Positions 42,474 through 51,486 of a DNA stretch of 64,000 nt are shown piece after piece. The notes beneath the pieces were generated by a model. The model saw nothing but the letters and a program-made list of their open reading frames with translations, ran no database searches and had not been told where the DNA came from. The position numbers were made by a program, and so were the translations under genes. Numbering within the stretch: position 1 is the stretch's first letter; each line of letters begins with the position of its first letter. Location: NCBI RefSeq assembly GCF_001750285.1, contig NZ_MAMP01000021.1, positions 358,172 through 422,171 of the forward strand, given 5' to 3'. The stretch comes from Domibacillus iocasae. Its GTDB lineage: Bacteria > Bacillota > Bacilli > Bacillales > Domibacillaceae.

Positions 42474-43736
42474 TTAATCATTGTCATTGGATAAATTCAG
42501 CTTGGTAATAAGCGCAAAGAATAAGCTTAAGAAAATGGCAATAACCGTAGCGAGCGCCATGCCTTTTAGCTGCAGGTAGCCCCATGTGAATGTGGCACCT
42601 GACAAACCGATGACAAGCACAACAGTTGTCAAAATCATATTGGTTGTTTTGGAATAATCAACTTTTGTGTCAACGAGCATGCGAAGGCCGCTTGCTGCAA
42701 TAATCCCGAACAAAAGCAGTGAAATGCCACCCATTACCGGCGTCGGAATTGTTGAAATCAAAGCTGCGAGTTTTCCGAAAAACGATAAAATGATCGCCAT
42801 GACCGCCGCACCGCCGATGACCCAGACCGAGTACACTTTTGACAGAGCCAACACGCCAATGTTTTCGCCGTACGTCGTATTTGGTGTCGAGCCGACAAAG
42901 CCGGAAATGACCGTTGAAATACCGTTTCCGAATAAGGAAACACCAAGACCTGGCTTCTTCATAAGGTCACGGTCAACAATATTCTGGGTCACGACGAGGT
43001 GGCCGATATGCTCTGCAATTACGACAAGTGCGGCCGGTGCGATAATTGCGATGCTCGTCCAATTAAATTCAGGTGCATAAAATTGCGGGAGCGCGAACAT
43101 TTCTGCTTCACGAACTGGTGTGAAATCCACCATTCCAAACATCGCTGCAATAATATAGCCGGCAACAATGCCGACGAGAATCGGAATGATTTTCAGGAAG
43201 CCGCGAAACATAACGTTGCCAATAATCGTAATACCAAGTGTCAGCATCGCCACGATAATTGTGTTGCGGTCAGGGGACCAATTTTCTGAACCATCTGAAA
43301 TAATGCCTGCCATTTGTGCCGCAACCGGAACGAGTTCAAGCCCGATGACCGCAACGATGGCACCCATTGCAGCTGGTGGGAAGACAACATCAATCCAGCC
43401 GGTGCCGGCGACTTTAATAATGCCGGAAACAAGGATGAAAATAAGGCCAACGACGATAAATCCTCCAAGCGCCTGATTATAGCTGCCATCAGCGAGCACT
43501 AAAAAGACGGGGGATAAAAAGGCAAAACTTGACCCGAGATAAGCCGGGATCTGCCCTTTACAAAGAAAAATGTACAAAAGCGTGCCGATGCCGTTCATTA
43601 ATAAAATCGTGGCAGGATTGACACCAAATAAAACCGGAACAAGAACAGTAGACCCGAACATAGCAAATAAATGCTGCAAACTAAGCGGGATCAGTGCCGG
43701 AATCGGCGGCCGCTCGTCAACTTGATAGGTACGCAA
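42474..43736 (-). CDS. Uracil/xanthine-type nucleobase permease
   Basis: A 420-residue, about 12-14-helix transporter of the nucleobase-cation symporter-2 (UraA/PyrP) family. It begins ERPPIPALIPLSLQHLFAMF, the conserved family opening, and has the IAEHIGHLVVTQNIV segment and the GSTPNTTYGENIGVLALSKV signature of UraA-type proteins. Uracil is the likely substrate, though xanthine cannot be excluded. TTG is the start, with AGGAGGAAGATAAT before it. No PyrR-type attenuator is evident upstream. Confidence 0.9.
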   Translation of the reverse strand: MRTYQVDERPPIPALIPLSLQHLFAMFGSTVLVPVLFGVNPATILLMNGIGTLLYIFLCKGQIPAYLGSSFAFLSPVFLVLADGSYNQALGGFIVVGLIFILVSGIIKVAGTGWIDVVFPPAAMGAIVAVIGLELVPVAAQMAGIISDGSENWSPDRNTIIVAMLTLGITIIGNVMFRGFLKIIPILVGIVAGYIIAAMFGMVDFTPVREAEMFALPQFYAPEFNWTSIAIIAPAALVVIAEHIGHLVVTQNIVDRDLMKKPGLGVSLFGNGISTVISGFVGSTPNTTYGENIGVLALSKVYSVWVIGGAAVMAIILSFFGKLAALISTIPTPVMGGISLLLFGIIAASGLRMLVDTKVDYSKTTNMILTTVVLVIGLSGATFTWGYLQLKGMALATVIAIFLSLFFALITKLNLSNDND

Positions 43737-43803
43737 ATTATCTTCCTCCTAAATGACACACAAATTGTAGTCATTATACTTCAAAAATGAACATCTGACT
43801 ACA

Positions 43804-43838
43804 CAAAAAAACAGAACCTAACAGGCAGGTTCTGTTTA
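43804..43838 (-). terminator. Terminator of the trypsin-like protease gene
   Basis: AACAGAACCT/AGGTTCTGTT with T-rich minus-strand tail, four bases after the stop. Confidence 0.85.
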
Positions 43839-43841
43839 AAA

Positions 43842-45182
43842 TTATTGCATCATTAAAATTTCTTCCAAGTCCCACTCATTAATTACGCCATCCATGTTCA
43901 CGTCTTCCGTTACGTCAAGCACATCAATCACACCATCTCCATTGATATCTTCAAGCACAGGAAACGGCTCATCTTCTACAAGCGGTTCTTCGACAATGGG
44001 CTCTTCATCGACAGCCGGCCATTCTTCAGCAGGTATCTCTTCAACGATTTCTTCCTCAGGAGGCATCTCCTCAATGATTTCTTCTTCAGGCTCAAAATAG
44101 GGAATGTCTTCTTCCGGCACTTCTTCAACGTAATCTTCTATTATAACGTCTTCTTCCACATCTTCTTCTACATACTTTTCTTCCTCGTACCACCAGTCTT
44201 CCGGAATGTCGTAGTAGTCATATGCTTTGTCCTCACTGTACTCTCCGCCGTCGAAATAAGCATCATCGTTCCAATATTCTTCAAAAAATAACAAGCCGTC
44301 TTCAGTGTAAAAAAGACTTGTTATTTCATCTTCAGAGAGCGGAGACGCGCTCCAATCATTTAGCATAGCCGCCACATCTTTGTAGGGAATGCTAAAGCCA
44401 ATCGCTTCTTCTCCTGTTAATTTTGCTGAATTAATCGCAATGACACGGCCCGTGTTTTTCGACACGAGCGGGCCGCCGCTGCTTCCGGGTGCAATGGCTG
44501 CAGACGTTTGATAAATATTATCGTACGAATGTGGATCAATAATAAAGCTGCGATCCACTCCGGTAATGTAGCCAAATGTCGCCGTGTTTTCCAGTGCCAG
44601 TGGGCTGCCGAGCGCGATCACTTCATCACCGACTTGTGCTTTTTCACCTGTTTCGATATTCAGCGGCGAGCGGCCGGCGAAGTCCGGTACCCGAATTAGG
44701 GCAACATCTGTTTCGTTGGAATAGCCGATCACTGTGCCTTCATGTTCCACTCCATCTATGTCTTTCACGATCACATATACGGTTCCTTCGACAACGTGTG
44801 CATTGGTCGCTACATCGCCGTGGTCATTGATCAGGAATCCAGATCCTTGACCATAATCCGTAAAAACAGTAAATACATTTTGCTGGGTTACGGCGATAAT
44901 ATCGGTAAGTGCTTCTTGTTCACTCGCTGCGACTTCTTTTGGCGGCGCCACTGTCTTGCGGACAACGGCCTGCGCTTCTTGTTTTACCGGCTGCATCGCT
45001 CTTTGCGGTACGTCATCCTTGTTTACCAGATAATAAATAACACCGCCGAACCCAAGCGCAGTGATGAGGCATAAAAAACCAAGAAATTTAATGAATGAGA
45101 ACGCTTTGCCGCTTTTTTTGCCACAGCCCGGACAGTAATGCGAACGGCTGCCTAGTTCTGTGCCGCATTTTGCACAAAACAT
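43842..45182 (-). CDS. Zinc-ribbon, membrane-tethered trypsin-like protease with acidic calcium-loop tail
   Basis: A 446-residue protein. A zinc ribbon (FCAKCGTELGSRSHYCPGCG, residues 2-21) faces the cytoplasm, then one membrane helix (about 30-53). The trypsin-like domain has the triad His in TNAHVVEG, Asp in ETDVALIRV and Ser in APGSSGGPL, like HtrA but with no PDZ domain. A Glu/Tyr-rich acidic stretch of about 110 residues follows, then two EF-hand/dockerin-type loops (DINGDGVIDVLD and DVNMDGVINEWD) at the C-terminus. Calcium may control folding or attachment; this is inferred. ATG 45182 follows GGAGGTG; an upstream in-frame start lacks a site. Confidence 0.87.
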   Translation of the reverse strand: MFCAKCGTELGSRSHYCPGCGKKSGKAFSFIKFLGFLCLITALGFGGVIYYLVNKDDVPQRAMQPVKQEAQAVVRKTVAPPKEVAASEQEALTDIIAVTQQNVFTVFTDYGQGSGFLINDHGDVATNAHVVEGTVYVIVKDIDGVEHEGTVIGYSNETDVALIRVPDFAGRSPLNIETGEKAQVGDEVIALGSPLALENTATFGYITGVDRSFIIDPHSYDNIYQTSAAIAPGSSGGPLVSKNTGRVIAINSAKLTGEEAIGFSIPYKDVAAMLNDWSASPLSEDEITSLFYTEDGLLFFEEYWNDDAYFDGGEYSEDKAYDYYDIPEDWWYEEEKYVEEDVEEDVIIEDYVEEVPEEDIPYFEPEEEIIEEMPPEEEIVEEIPAEEWPAVDEEPIVEEPLVEDEPFPVLEDINGDGVIDVLDVTEDVNMDGVINEWDLEEILMMQ

Positions 45183-45558
45183 GCTTAACACCTCCAATAG
45201 TTCTAGTTATTTCTCATTATATACCAACTTCCAAATGAGAAATAGACTCTTTTTGAAATGAAAGAAAGGGTTTTATGACGAACAGCCATTTTTGATGGCG
45301 AATAACAAAAAACTGCCCTACATTATACGAGACAGCCGGCCAGTCATGTTCCTTTTTTAAATGTCCTTTGAAAAAAGTCGTCTGTTTTACTTTGAATGAC
45401 TTTGTTTAATAAAATTCATTTGGTTAAAAAAACGAATAAATGTAAGAAAATTTAACAAAATGTTCGTAAATAAAAACAATGCCTACATCAATGATTGTAA
45501 GCGGTATCGACGAGGAATTTATTCGGAAATCCAAGAGAGGTACCCTTGATTAGTACGG
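45183..45558. other. Gene-free stretch between the protease and serC
   Basis: AT-rich divergent intergenic region. It must hold promoters for both sides, but no reading frame or known RNA is recognised. A GACAGCCGGCC block near 45342 and GAGAGGTACCC near 45535 were examined and do not form a clear T-box or terminator. Confidence 0.4.
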
Positions 45559-45621
45559 CGTGTTATTTTATAATTCGGATATTGATAAAGCAAAAATTTT
45601 CAGATTATCGAAAATAACACG
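45559..45621 (+). promoter_or_regulatory. Long leader hairpin or operator before serC
   Basis: CGTGTTATTTT (45559-45569) and AAAATAACACG (45611-45621) are a perfect 11-bp inverted repeat, extended inside by ATAAT/ATTAT with a two-base bulge. The arms enclose a 29-base loop. The element ends six bases before the GAAGGAG ribosome binding site of serC. It could be an RNA stem controlling translation or transcription, or a split operator. Confidence 0.5.
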
Positions 45622-45635
45622 AATGAAGGAGTAGT

Positions 45636-46733
45636 ATGATGACACGAGTGTATAATTTCTCAGCGGGTCCTTCAATGTTGCCTCTTGAGGTACTTGAAAA
45701 AGCCCAGGCCGAACTTACGAATTACGCGGGTTCCGGCATGTCGGTGATGGAGCTGAGCCATCGTTCGAAATGGTTTACAGAGATCATTGAAACAGCGGAA
45801 GCCGTTCTACGCAAGCTGATGAACATTCCGGACAACTACAAAGTGTTATTCATTCAAGGCGGAGCTTCCCAGCAGTTCGCAATGGTGCCGATGAATTTAT
45901 TTGCCGGCAGCAAAAAAGCGGATTTCGTCAATACGGGTTCCTGGTCGAAAAAAGCGATTAAAGAAGCGAAAAAATACGGCGAAGTACGTGTTATTGCGTC
46001 TTCTGAAGATAAAAACTTCAGTTACATCCCGGCTGTGACAGCGGATATGATTGATCCAGAAGCGGACTTTGTTCACATTACGACAAATAATACAATTGAA
46101 GGAACAGTATTTAACAACATTCCTGATACGGGAAATGTACCGCTCGTTGCTGACATGTCTTCAAATATTTTGTCGGAAGAAATCGATGTGACGAAATTCG
46201 GCATTATTTATGCGGGCGCGCAAAAAAATATCGGCCCGGCTGGATTAACGCTTGTGATTATTCGTGAAGACTTAATTGGAAAAGCAGACGCCTCCGTGCC
46301 GGTGATGCTTGATTATAAAACACATGCAGACAGCGGTTCGCTTTACAACACGCCGCCGACATTTGGTATTTACATGGCGAAGCTTGTGTTTGAATGGCTG
46401 GAAGAGCTTGGCGGTCTTGCAGCGATGGAGAGCATTAACCGTGAAAAAGCGGCTATTTTGTACGATTACTTGGATCAATCTGCTATGTTCAGCTCGCCCA
46501 TCGAAAAAGCGGACCGTTCATTAATGAACATTCCGTTTGTTTCCCCAAGCGAAGAACTGGATGCACTATTCGTAAAAGAAGCGAAAGCAAAAGGACTTGA
46601 AACATTAAAAGGGCATCGTTCGGTTGGCGGAATGCGCGCAAGTGTATACAATGCGATGCCGGTTGAAGGTGTAAAAGCGCTCGTAGCTTTTATGGAAGAA
46701 TTCGAACAGACTCACTCAGCGGAAGGGAAGTAA
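45636..46733 (+). CDS. serC: Phosphoserine aminotransferase
   Basis: A 365-residue PLP enzyme converting 3-phosphohydroxypyruvate and glutamate to phosphoserine. It begins [12 protein letters not shown] and contains [12 protein letters not shown], the PLP-lysine block [16 protein letters not shown] and the C-terminal [23 protein letters not shown] lies before two consecutive ATG codons. serA follows after six bases, so the first two steps of serine synthesis are co-transcribed. Confidence 0.97.
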   Translation: MMTRVYNFSAGPSMLPLEVLEKAQAELTNYAGSGMSVMELSHRSKWFTEIIETAEAVLRKLMNIPDNYKVLFIQGGASQQFAMVPMNLFAGSKKADFVNTGSWSKKAIKEAKKYGEVRVIASSEDKNFSYIPAVTADMIDPEADFVHITTNNTIEGTVFNNIPDTGNVPLVADMSSNILSEEIDVTKFGIIYAGAQKNIGPAGLTLVIIREDLIGKADASVPVMLDYKTHADSGSLYNTPPTFGIYMAKLVFEWLEELGGLAAMESINREKAAILYDYLDQSAMFSSPIEKADRSLMNIPFVSPSEELDALFVKEAKAKGLETLKGHRSVGGMRASVYNAMPVEGVKALVAFMEEFEQTHSAEGK

Positions 46734-46739
46734 ACAAAC

Positions 46740-47918
46740 GTGTATACGATTAAATCCATGAACAATATTGCCGATATCGGCTTAAATGTTTTCAACAATG
46801 CGGACAATTTTCAAGTAAATGACGAAACAAACACGCCGGACGGCATTATTTTGCGCAGTGCGAACTTGCACGACGCCGAATTTAACAGCAGCGTAAAAGC
46901 GATCGCCCGCGCAGGTGCAGGCGTCAACAATATTCCGGTGCAGGCTTGTACGGAACGCGGAATTGTCGTTTTCAACACGCCAGGTGCCAATGCAAATGCA
47001 GTAAAAGAACTGATTTTAACAACGATCATGGCCGTTTCCCGTAATTTGTTTGACGGTGTCAACTGGACGAATGAATTAAAAGGGCAGGGCGATGCGATTC
47101 CGAAATTGGTTGAAGCGGGCAAAAAGCAATTTGTCGGCCGCGAAGTAAAAGGCAAGACACTTGGCGTAATTGGTCTCGGCCATATTGGTGCTCTTGTTGC
47201 GAACAACGCGCTTGACCTTGATATGGACGTGATCGGCTTTGACCCGTTCATTTCTGTTGATACCGCATGGAACCTGTCACGCAACGTGCAGCGTGCCCTT
47301 ACAATTGAGCAATTGTTCGCAGCAAGCGACTACATTACGGTTCATGTTCCATTAACGGATGACACGCGCGGCATGTTTAATAAAGAAGCATTCTCTGTTA
47401 TGAAAAATGGATCAGTTATCTTGAACTTCTCACGCGGTGAGCTTGTGAACGAAGAAGATATGCGTGCAGCGCTTGAGAACGGCAAAGTCGGCAAATATGT
47501 GACAGACTTCCCGAACGAAAATGTAATCGGTATGAAAAATGTTATACCGATTCCTCACTTAGGGGCATCTACAACAGAATCAGAAGAAAACTGCGCGATT
47601 ATGGCTGCGCGTCAAATGAAAGATTACCTGGAAACTGGAAATATTAAAAACTCTGTCAACTTCGGCAACGTGGAAATTCCGTTTACCGGTAAACGCCGTG
47701 TAACGGTTGCGCATAAAAACGTACCGAACATGGTTGGCCAGATTACTGGCGCCTTGTCAGATTATGAGTTAAATATTGCGGACATGGTGAACCGCAGTAA
47801 AGGCGACTATGCGTACACACTGATAGACATTGACAATCAAGTAAACGGTGAAATCGTCCCGAGCTTAACAGAAAAATTAACAAACATTACTGGCGTCATT
47901 TTAGCGCGGATTATTTAA
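46740..47918 (+). CDS. serA: D-3-phosphoglycerate dehydrogenase, short ACT form
   Basis: A 392-residue NAD-dependent dehydrogenase for the first step of serine synthesis. It has the Rossmann motif GVIGLGHIGALVANNA, the catalytic Arg in ILNFSRGELVNE and the HLGASTTESEENC block. A C-terminal ACT domain (about 325-392) probably binds serine for feedback. The protein is shorter than the 525-residue B. subtilis SerA because it lacks the intervening ASB domain. GTG start, behind GGAAGGGAAG. A terminator follows. Confidence 0.93.
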   Translation: MYTIKSMNNIADIGLNVFNNADNFQVNDETNTPDGIILRSANLHDAEFNSSVKAIARAGAGVNNIPVQACTERGIVVFNTPGANANAVKELILTTIMAVSRNLFDGVNWTNELKGQGDAIPKLVEAGKKQFVGREVKGKTLGVIGLGHIGALVANNALDLDMDVIGFDPFISVDTAWNLSRNVQRALTIEQLFAASDYITVHVPLTDDTRGMFNKEAFSVMKNGSVILNFSRGELVNEEDMRAALENGKVGKYVTDFPNENVIGMKNVIPIPHLGASTTESEENCAIMAARQMKDYLETGNIKNSVNFGNVEIPFTGKRRVTVAHKNVPNMVGQITGALSDYELNIADMVNRSKGDYAYTLIDIDNQVNGEIVPSLTEKLTNITGVILARII

Positions 47919-47931
47919 TGGTTTAATGGGA

Positions 47932-47971
47932 AAGGCAGGTCTGAACATAAGTTCAAGCCTGCCTTTTTTAT
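47932..47971 (+). terminator. Terminator of serC-serA
   Basis: AAGGCAGG/CCTGCCTT stem with an inner TGAAC/GTTCA pair and a TTTTTT tail. Confidence 0.85.
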
Positions 47972-48055
47972 CTGTGAAAAACTTGAAAATTTTTGAAACA
48001 ATTTGCTTGTTTTTCCTGTATGATAGGGGAAGGTAATATGAATGGAGGATTCAAT

Positions 48056-51000
48056 GTGATGAAATGGAAACAATGGATGGCTGCAGCTGTCAGCGCCTCA
48101 CTACTCATCCCGGGGGCAGCATTCGCTGAGGTGCCGGTATCAGAAAAAGAGCAGCAGTATAAGACAGCTCAAGCTGAAAAGCAGGTGACAGATTCACAAA
48201 CACTCGTCATTAAGTATTCAAAAGTATTGCCGCAGAGTATACATAAAAAAGCAGGCGTTTCGGTGATTAAGCGTCTGCCAGGTTTAAAATACGACGTTGT
48301 ACAAGTACCAAAATCTAAAAAGCTGAGCGATGTGATCAAAGTATATAAAACGCGCTCGGAAGTAGTAGCAATCATGCCGAGCATTCAATATAAAGCCTTT
48401 GCCGCCATGCCAGATCCAAAAGCGGCGAAAATGGATCATTTGGCGATGCTGAATATGGGAAAAGCCCTTTCTTACGCAGGGAAAAATAGTGTGAAGATTG
48501 CCGTGGTGGATTCGGGAGTGGATTATAAACATCCGGACTTAAAAGCAAATTTACTGCAGCCATACAACGTGGCAAATCCAGCGCGAAATCCAGTTCGTGA
48601 TTTACATGGAACACATGTAGCCGGCATTATTGCGTCAACAAAAGATAACGGCCTCGGCGGCTACGGTGTTTTTCCAAACGCAAAAATTTTGCCTGTTGAT
48701 GTATTTAATGGTTCAATCAGCGCTAATGATTTCACCATCGCAGAGGGTATTACTTATTCCGTTGATCAAGGAGCGGACGTGATCAACTTGAGCCTTGGCG
48801 GTTTTATGCCGGCAGCGGTGGTGGAAGAAGCGATCCAATATGCGATTGATTCAGGTGTTGTTGTCGTCGCGGCGGCAGGCAATGAATCAACTGATCAATA
48901 CTCCTACCCGGCAGCGTACCCTGGCGTCATTAGCGTCGGAAACGTGGGCGGCTCAAAGACTTTGTCAGACAGCTCCAACTATGGGACATCGGTTGATGTT
49001 GTCGCACCAGGTGAAAATATTTACAGTACGGCGTACGGTGCGGAATCCGGATCAAAATTTGAGCGGTTGACCGGCACATCAATGGCGTCACCAGTGGTCG
49101 CGGCCGCTGCTGGTTTGTTAAAGTCCAAATATCCGGATTTAACAGCGTTTGAGATTGAATATATTTTAGAACAGACAGCAACGGATTTAGGTGAAAAAGG
49201 ATACGATTTAACATACGGCAACGGATTAATCAATCCGCTGAACGCGCTGAAATTTGATGTGAATAAACTTCCGGATCGTCCAGACGTATCAGGGGAAGCT
49301 ATTTTAAAAGAAGCAAAAGAAATCAAGTCAGGAAAGCAATCGTTTACAGGAACATTTAAAGCGCCAGGAAGGATGCATTGGTATAAAGCGAGCATGACAG
49401 AAGGGGAGCATGTACAGACAGTTCTAGACGGCAGTAAAGGATACGATTACGCGATGGAATTGTACTTTGTGCCGGAAGATGGAGACCCCCAGTACATTCG
49501 TGATGTGGACCGGACAGTTGTGAACGGGCAGGAGGGCTATTTGTATACGGCTGTTGAGGGGGGCACGCTTGTTATCGGCGTAAAGGATACGAACGGTAAT
49601 TACAGCGCATCCGGCAAGTCGACATTTACGCTTCAGGCAGAAAAGCTGGCTCCGATTACACCGGATCAGGCAACGAACGAAGAACCTGTCGCTATAACAG
49701 CATTGCCATATGTGAAAAATGATTTCACTTTATACAGTGGAGAAGAAGAAGTGCCGGATTCAGACTTTTTCAAGCTGTCAGTTGAACAAGCAAAATTGCT
49801 GTCTTTGTCTGTTTCTGATTTGCCTGGCGTTGATTCGGCCATCCATGTCTACATGAGAGAAGGAGAAGAGGAATATTCCATTGTTGACGGCAATAACAAT
49901 CCTGTGAATAAAGGAGAAACGGTTTCATTCGAAGCGATGCCGGGTGTAGAGTACCGAATTGAAGTGACAAACGGAGCATTTAGTGAGGATATTTTCTTAG
50001 GATCGATTCTAGATCTCTTTTCAATGGATATCTCGATGTTTGAAGAGGTCGCAGTAGGTGAGTCTGCGACGCCATACACGTTTAAGGTAGAAGAACGGAC
50101 CATTCCAGCGGATGAAGACGGGCTGCCGGAAGAAGGGACGCTTGAAGATACATTGATGGACGGTGACATTACTGCGGATGAGTATGGTGAAATGAAAGAA
50201 GACGAATTGATAGATGGAGAAGAAGAGAATCCGGAAAGCAGCAATATTCTTGAAAAGGCTATTCCTTACACACTGGGTGGAAATAAACAAGGCTATTTCC
50301 AATCCGGGTTTGACGAAGACTATTATCGCTTCGTTTCAGCTGATGATGGGATTTACTCATTTGAAGTGCAGCAAGGAAGCGGGCAGCTTGCCTCGATGAC
50401 ATTGCTGGAGGTTGATGCAGAAACAGGGGAATTGCTTCCGATCTCAGGCAGTAATGGAGAAATGGATTTAGTCGCGGCTCTTTTTGGAGGTTTTGGCGGA
50501 TCAGGAAACATGAACGTCGCTTTGAGGAAAGACAAAACGTATGTGATGATGGTCGTGAACAATTCAGAAAACATTTCGGCAGATCCTTACAAGCTCACAT
50601 CGAGCCGAATTGCCAACGTACCGGCAGAAAAAGATACAGATGCCAATACGCCGGAAGAAGGGCTGAATATTACAGCTGGCAAAGCGGTTCAAAACTATTT
50701 TATTCAGTCTGGGGACATTGACTACTACTACTTCATGAACAAAGGCGGCCCCCGTGTGTACACGCTTGATATCGCTGGAAGCGCCCTTACTGCCTCGCAA
50801 AAAGCGGGTATTCCATACGAGTTGCGTCCAGGGCATATATTTAGCGGTGCGGTTATTGAAGATTTAAACGGTGACAAAGTACTTGATGAAGAAGAGATGA
50901 GCCGTGTGACACCATTTGGGCCTGATCTGTTTTCACTTGTGATTGAGCCTGATGTGCATACGTCGTTTGCTGCAAAAGAAGATACGGGCTATTTTATTGA

Positions 51001-51445
51001 AGCAGCACCATTTATGGCGGCAGGACCGAACCTGCAGCCGTACGAAGTAAAGGTGGGCGCTACGTATAACCAGTCGAGGGATGGTGACGGGAAAGTGGTG
51101 AACCACGTGCCGGCGAAGCCGCTTGCCCTTAAAACAACAAATGGAAAATATGGTGCGCGTGGTTACTTTAATGCCGGCGTTTCATTTGGTGACATTGACC
51201 ATTTTGTGCTCAAAATGATAAAAGAGGGTACGGTAGCCTTTTCATTTTCTGCCGGGAAAAACCTGGATGGTGTAATGGAAATCTATAACGCAAAAGGTGC
51301 ATTAGTCGCATCATTTGACCGTTATGGTAAGGATGATGAAGAGCTGGCTAGTTTGAAGCTGCCAAAAGGAAACTATTACATTGAACTAAGCGAAGCGAAC
51401 GGCACGGCTTCAACAACACCATATGAATTAATTGTGAAAAAATAA
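48056..51445 (+). CDS. Large secreted subtilisin-like (S8) serine protease
   Basis: A protein of about 1129 residues. A signal peptide (about 1-25) is followed by an inhibitor-like propeptide and an S8 catalytic domain with Asp152 (IAVVDSGVDYKHP), His184 (DLHGTHVAGI) and Ser342 (LTGTSMASPVVAAAAG). The C-terminal 750 residues are beta-rich and contain several pre-peptidase (PPC-like) modules with ...YYIELSEANG-type strands. The start is uncertain between ATG 48038, GTG 48056 and ATG 48059; GGAGG at 48044-48048 favours 48056 or 48059. It is probably an extracellular degradative or processing protease. Confidence 0.9.
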   Translation: MMKWKQWMAAAVSASLLIPGAAFAEVPVSEKEQQYKTAQAEKQVTDSQTLVIKYSKVLPQSIHKKAGVSVIKRLPGLKYDVVQVPKSKKLSDVIKVYKTRSEVVAIMPSIQYKAFAAMPDPKAAKMDHLAMLNMGKALSYAGKNSVKIAVVDSGVDYKHPDLKANLLQPYNVANPARNPVRDLHGTHVAGIIASTKDNGLGGYGVFPNAKILPVDVFNGSISANDFTIAEGITYSVDQGADVINLSLGGFMPAAVVEEAIQYAIDSGVVVVAAAGNESTDQYSYPAAYPGVISVGNVGGSKTLSDSSNYGTSVDVVAPGENIYSTAYGAESGSKFERLTGTSMASPVVAAAAGLLKSKYPDLTAFEIEYILEQTATDLGEKGYDLTYGNGLINPLNALKFDVNKLPDRPDVSGEAILKEAKEIKSGKQSFTGTFKAPGRMHWYKASMTEGEHVQTVLDGSKGYDYAMELYFVPEDGDPQYIRDVDRTVVNGQEGYLYTAVEGGTLVIGVKDTNGNYSASGKSTFTLQAEKLAPITPDQATNEEPVAITALPYVKNDFTLYSGEEEVPDSDFFKLSVEQAKLLSLSVSDLPGVDSAIHVYMREGEEEYSIVDGNNNPVNKGETVSFEAMPGVEYRIEVTNGAFSEDIFLGSILDLFSMDISMFEEVAVGESATPYTFKVEERTIPADEDGLPEEGTLEDTLMDGDITADEYGEMKEDELIDGEEENPESSNILEKAIPYTLGGNKQGYFQSGFDEDYYRFVSADDGIYSFEVQQGSGQLASMTLLEVDAETGELLPISGSNGEMDLVAALFGGFGGSGNMNVALRKDKTYVMMVVNNSENISADPYKLTSSRIANVPAEKDTDANTPEEGLNITAGKAVQNYFIQSGDIDYYYFMNKGGPRVYTLDIAGSALTASQKAGIPYELRPGHIFSGAVIEDLNGDKVLDEEEMSRVTPFGPDLFSLVIEPDVHTSFAAKEDTGYFIEAAPFMAAGPNLQPYEVKVGATYNQSRDGDGKVVNHVPAKPLALKTTNGKYGARGYFNAGVSFGDIDHFVLKMIKEGTVAFSFSAGKNLDGVMEIYNAKGALVASFDRYGKDDEELASLKLPKGNYYIELSEANGTASTTPYELIVKK

Positions 51446-51486
51446 AGAAAAAAGGGATGTCACTGAACATCCCTTTTTTCTTTATT
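51444..51486. terminator. Bidirectional terminator
   Basis: AAAGAAAAAAGGGATGT/ACATCCCTTTTTTCTTT, a long symmetric stem shared by the subtilase and the convergent carboxypeptidase. Confidence 0.9.

Noticed and set aside
45520..45560. Possible T-box upstream of serC (GAGAGGTACCC segment)
   Set aside because: There is no AGGGTGGNACCGCG-like antiterminator sequence, no specifier stem and no terminator before serC.
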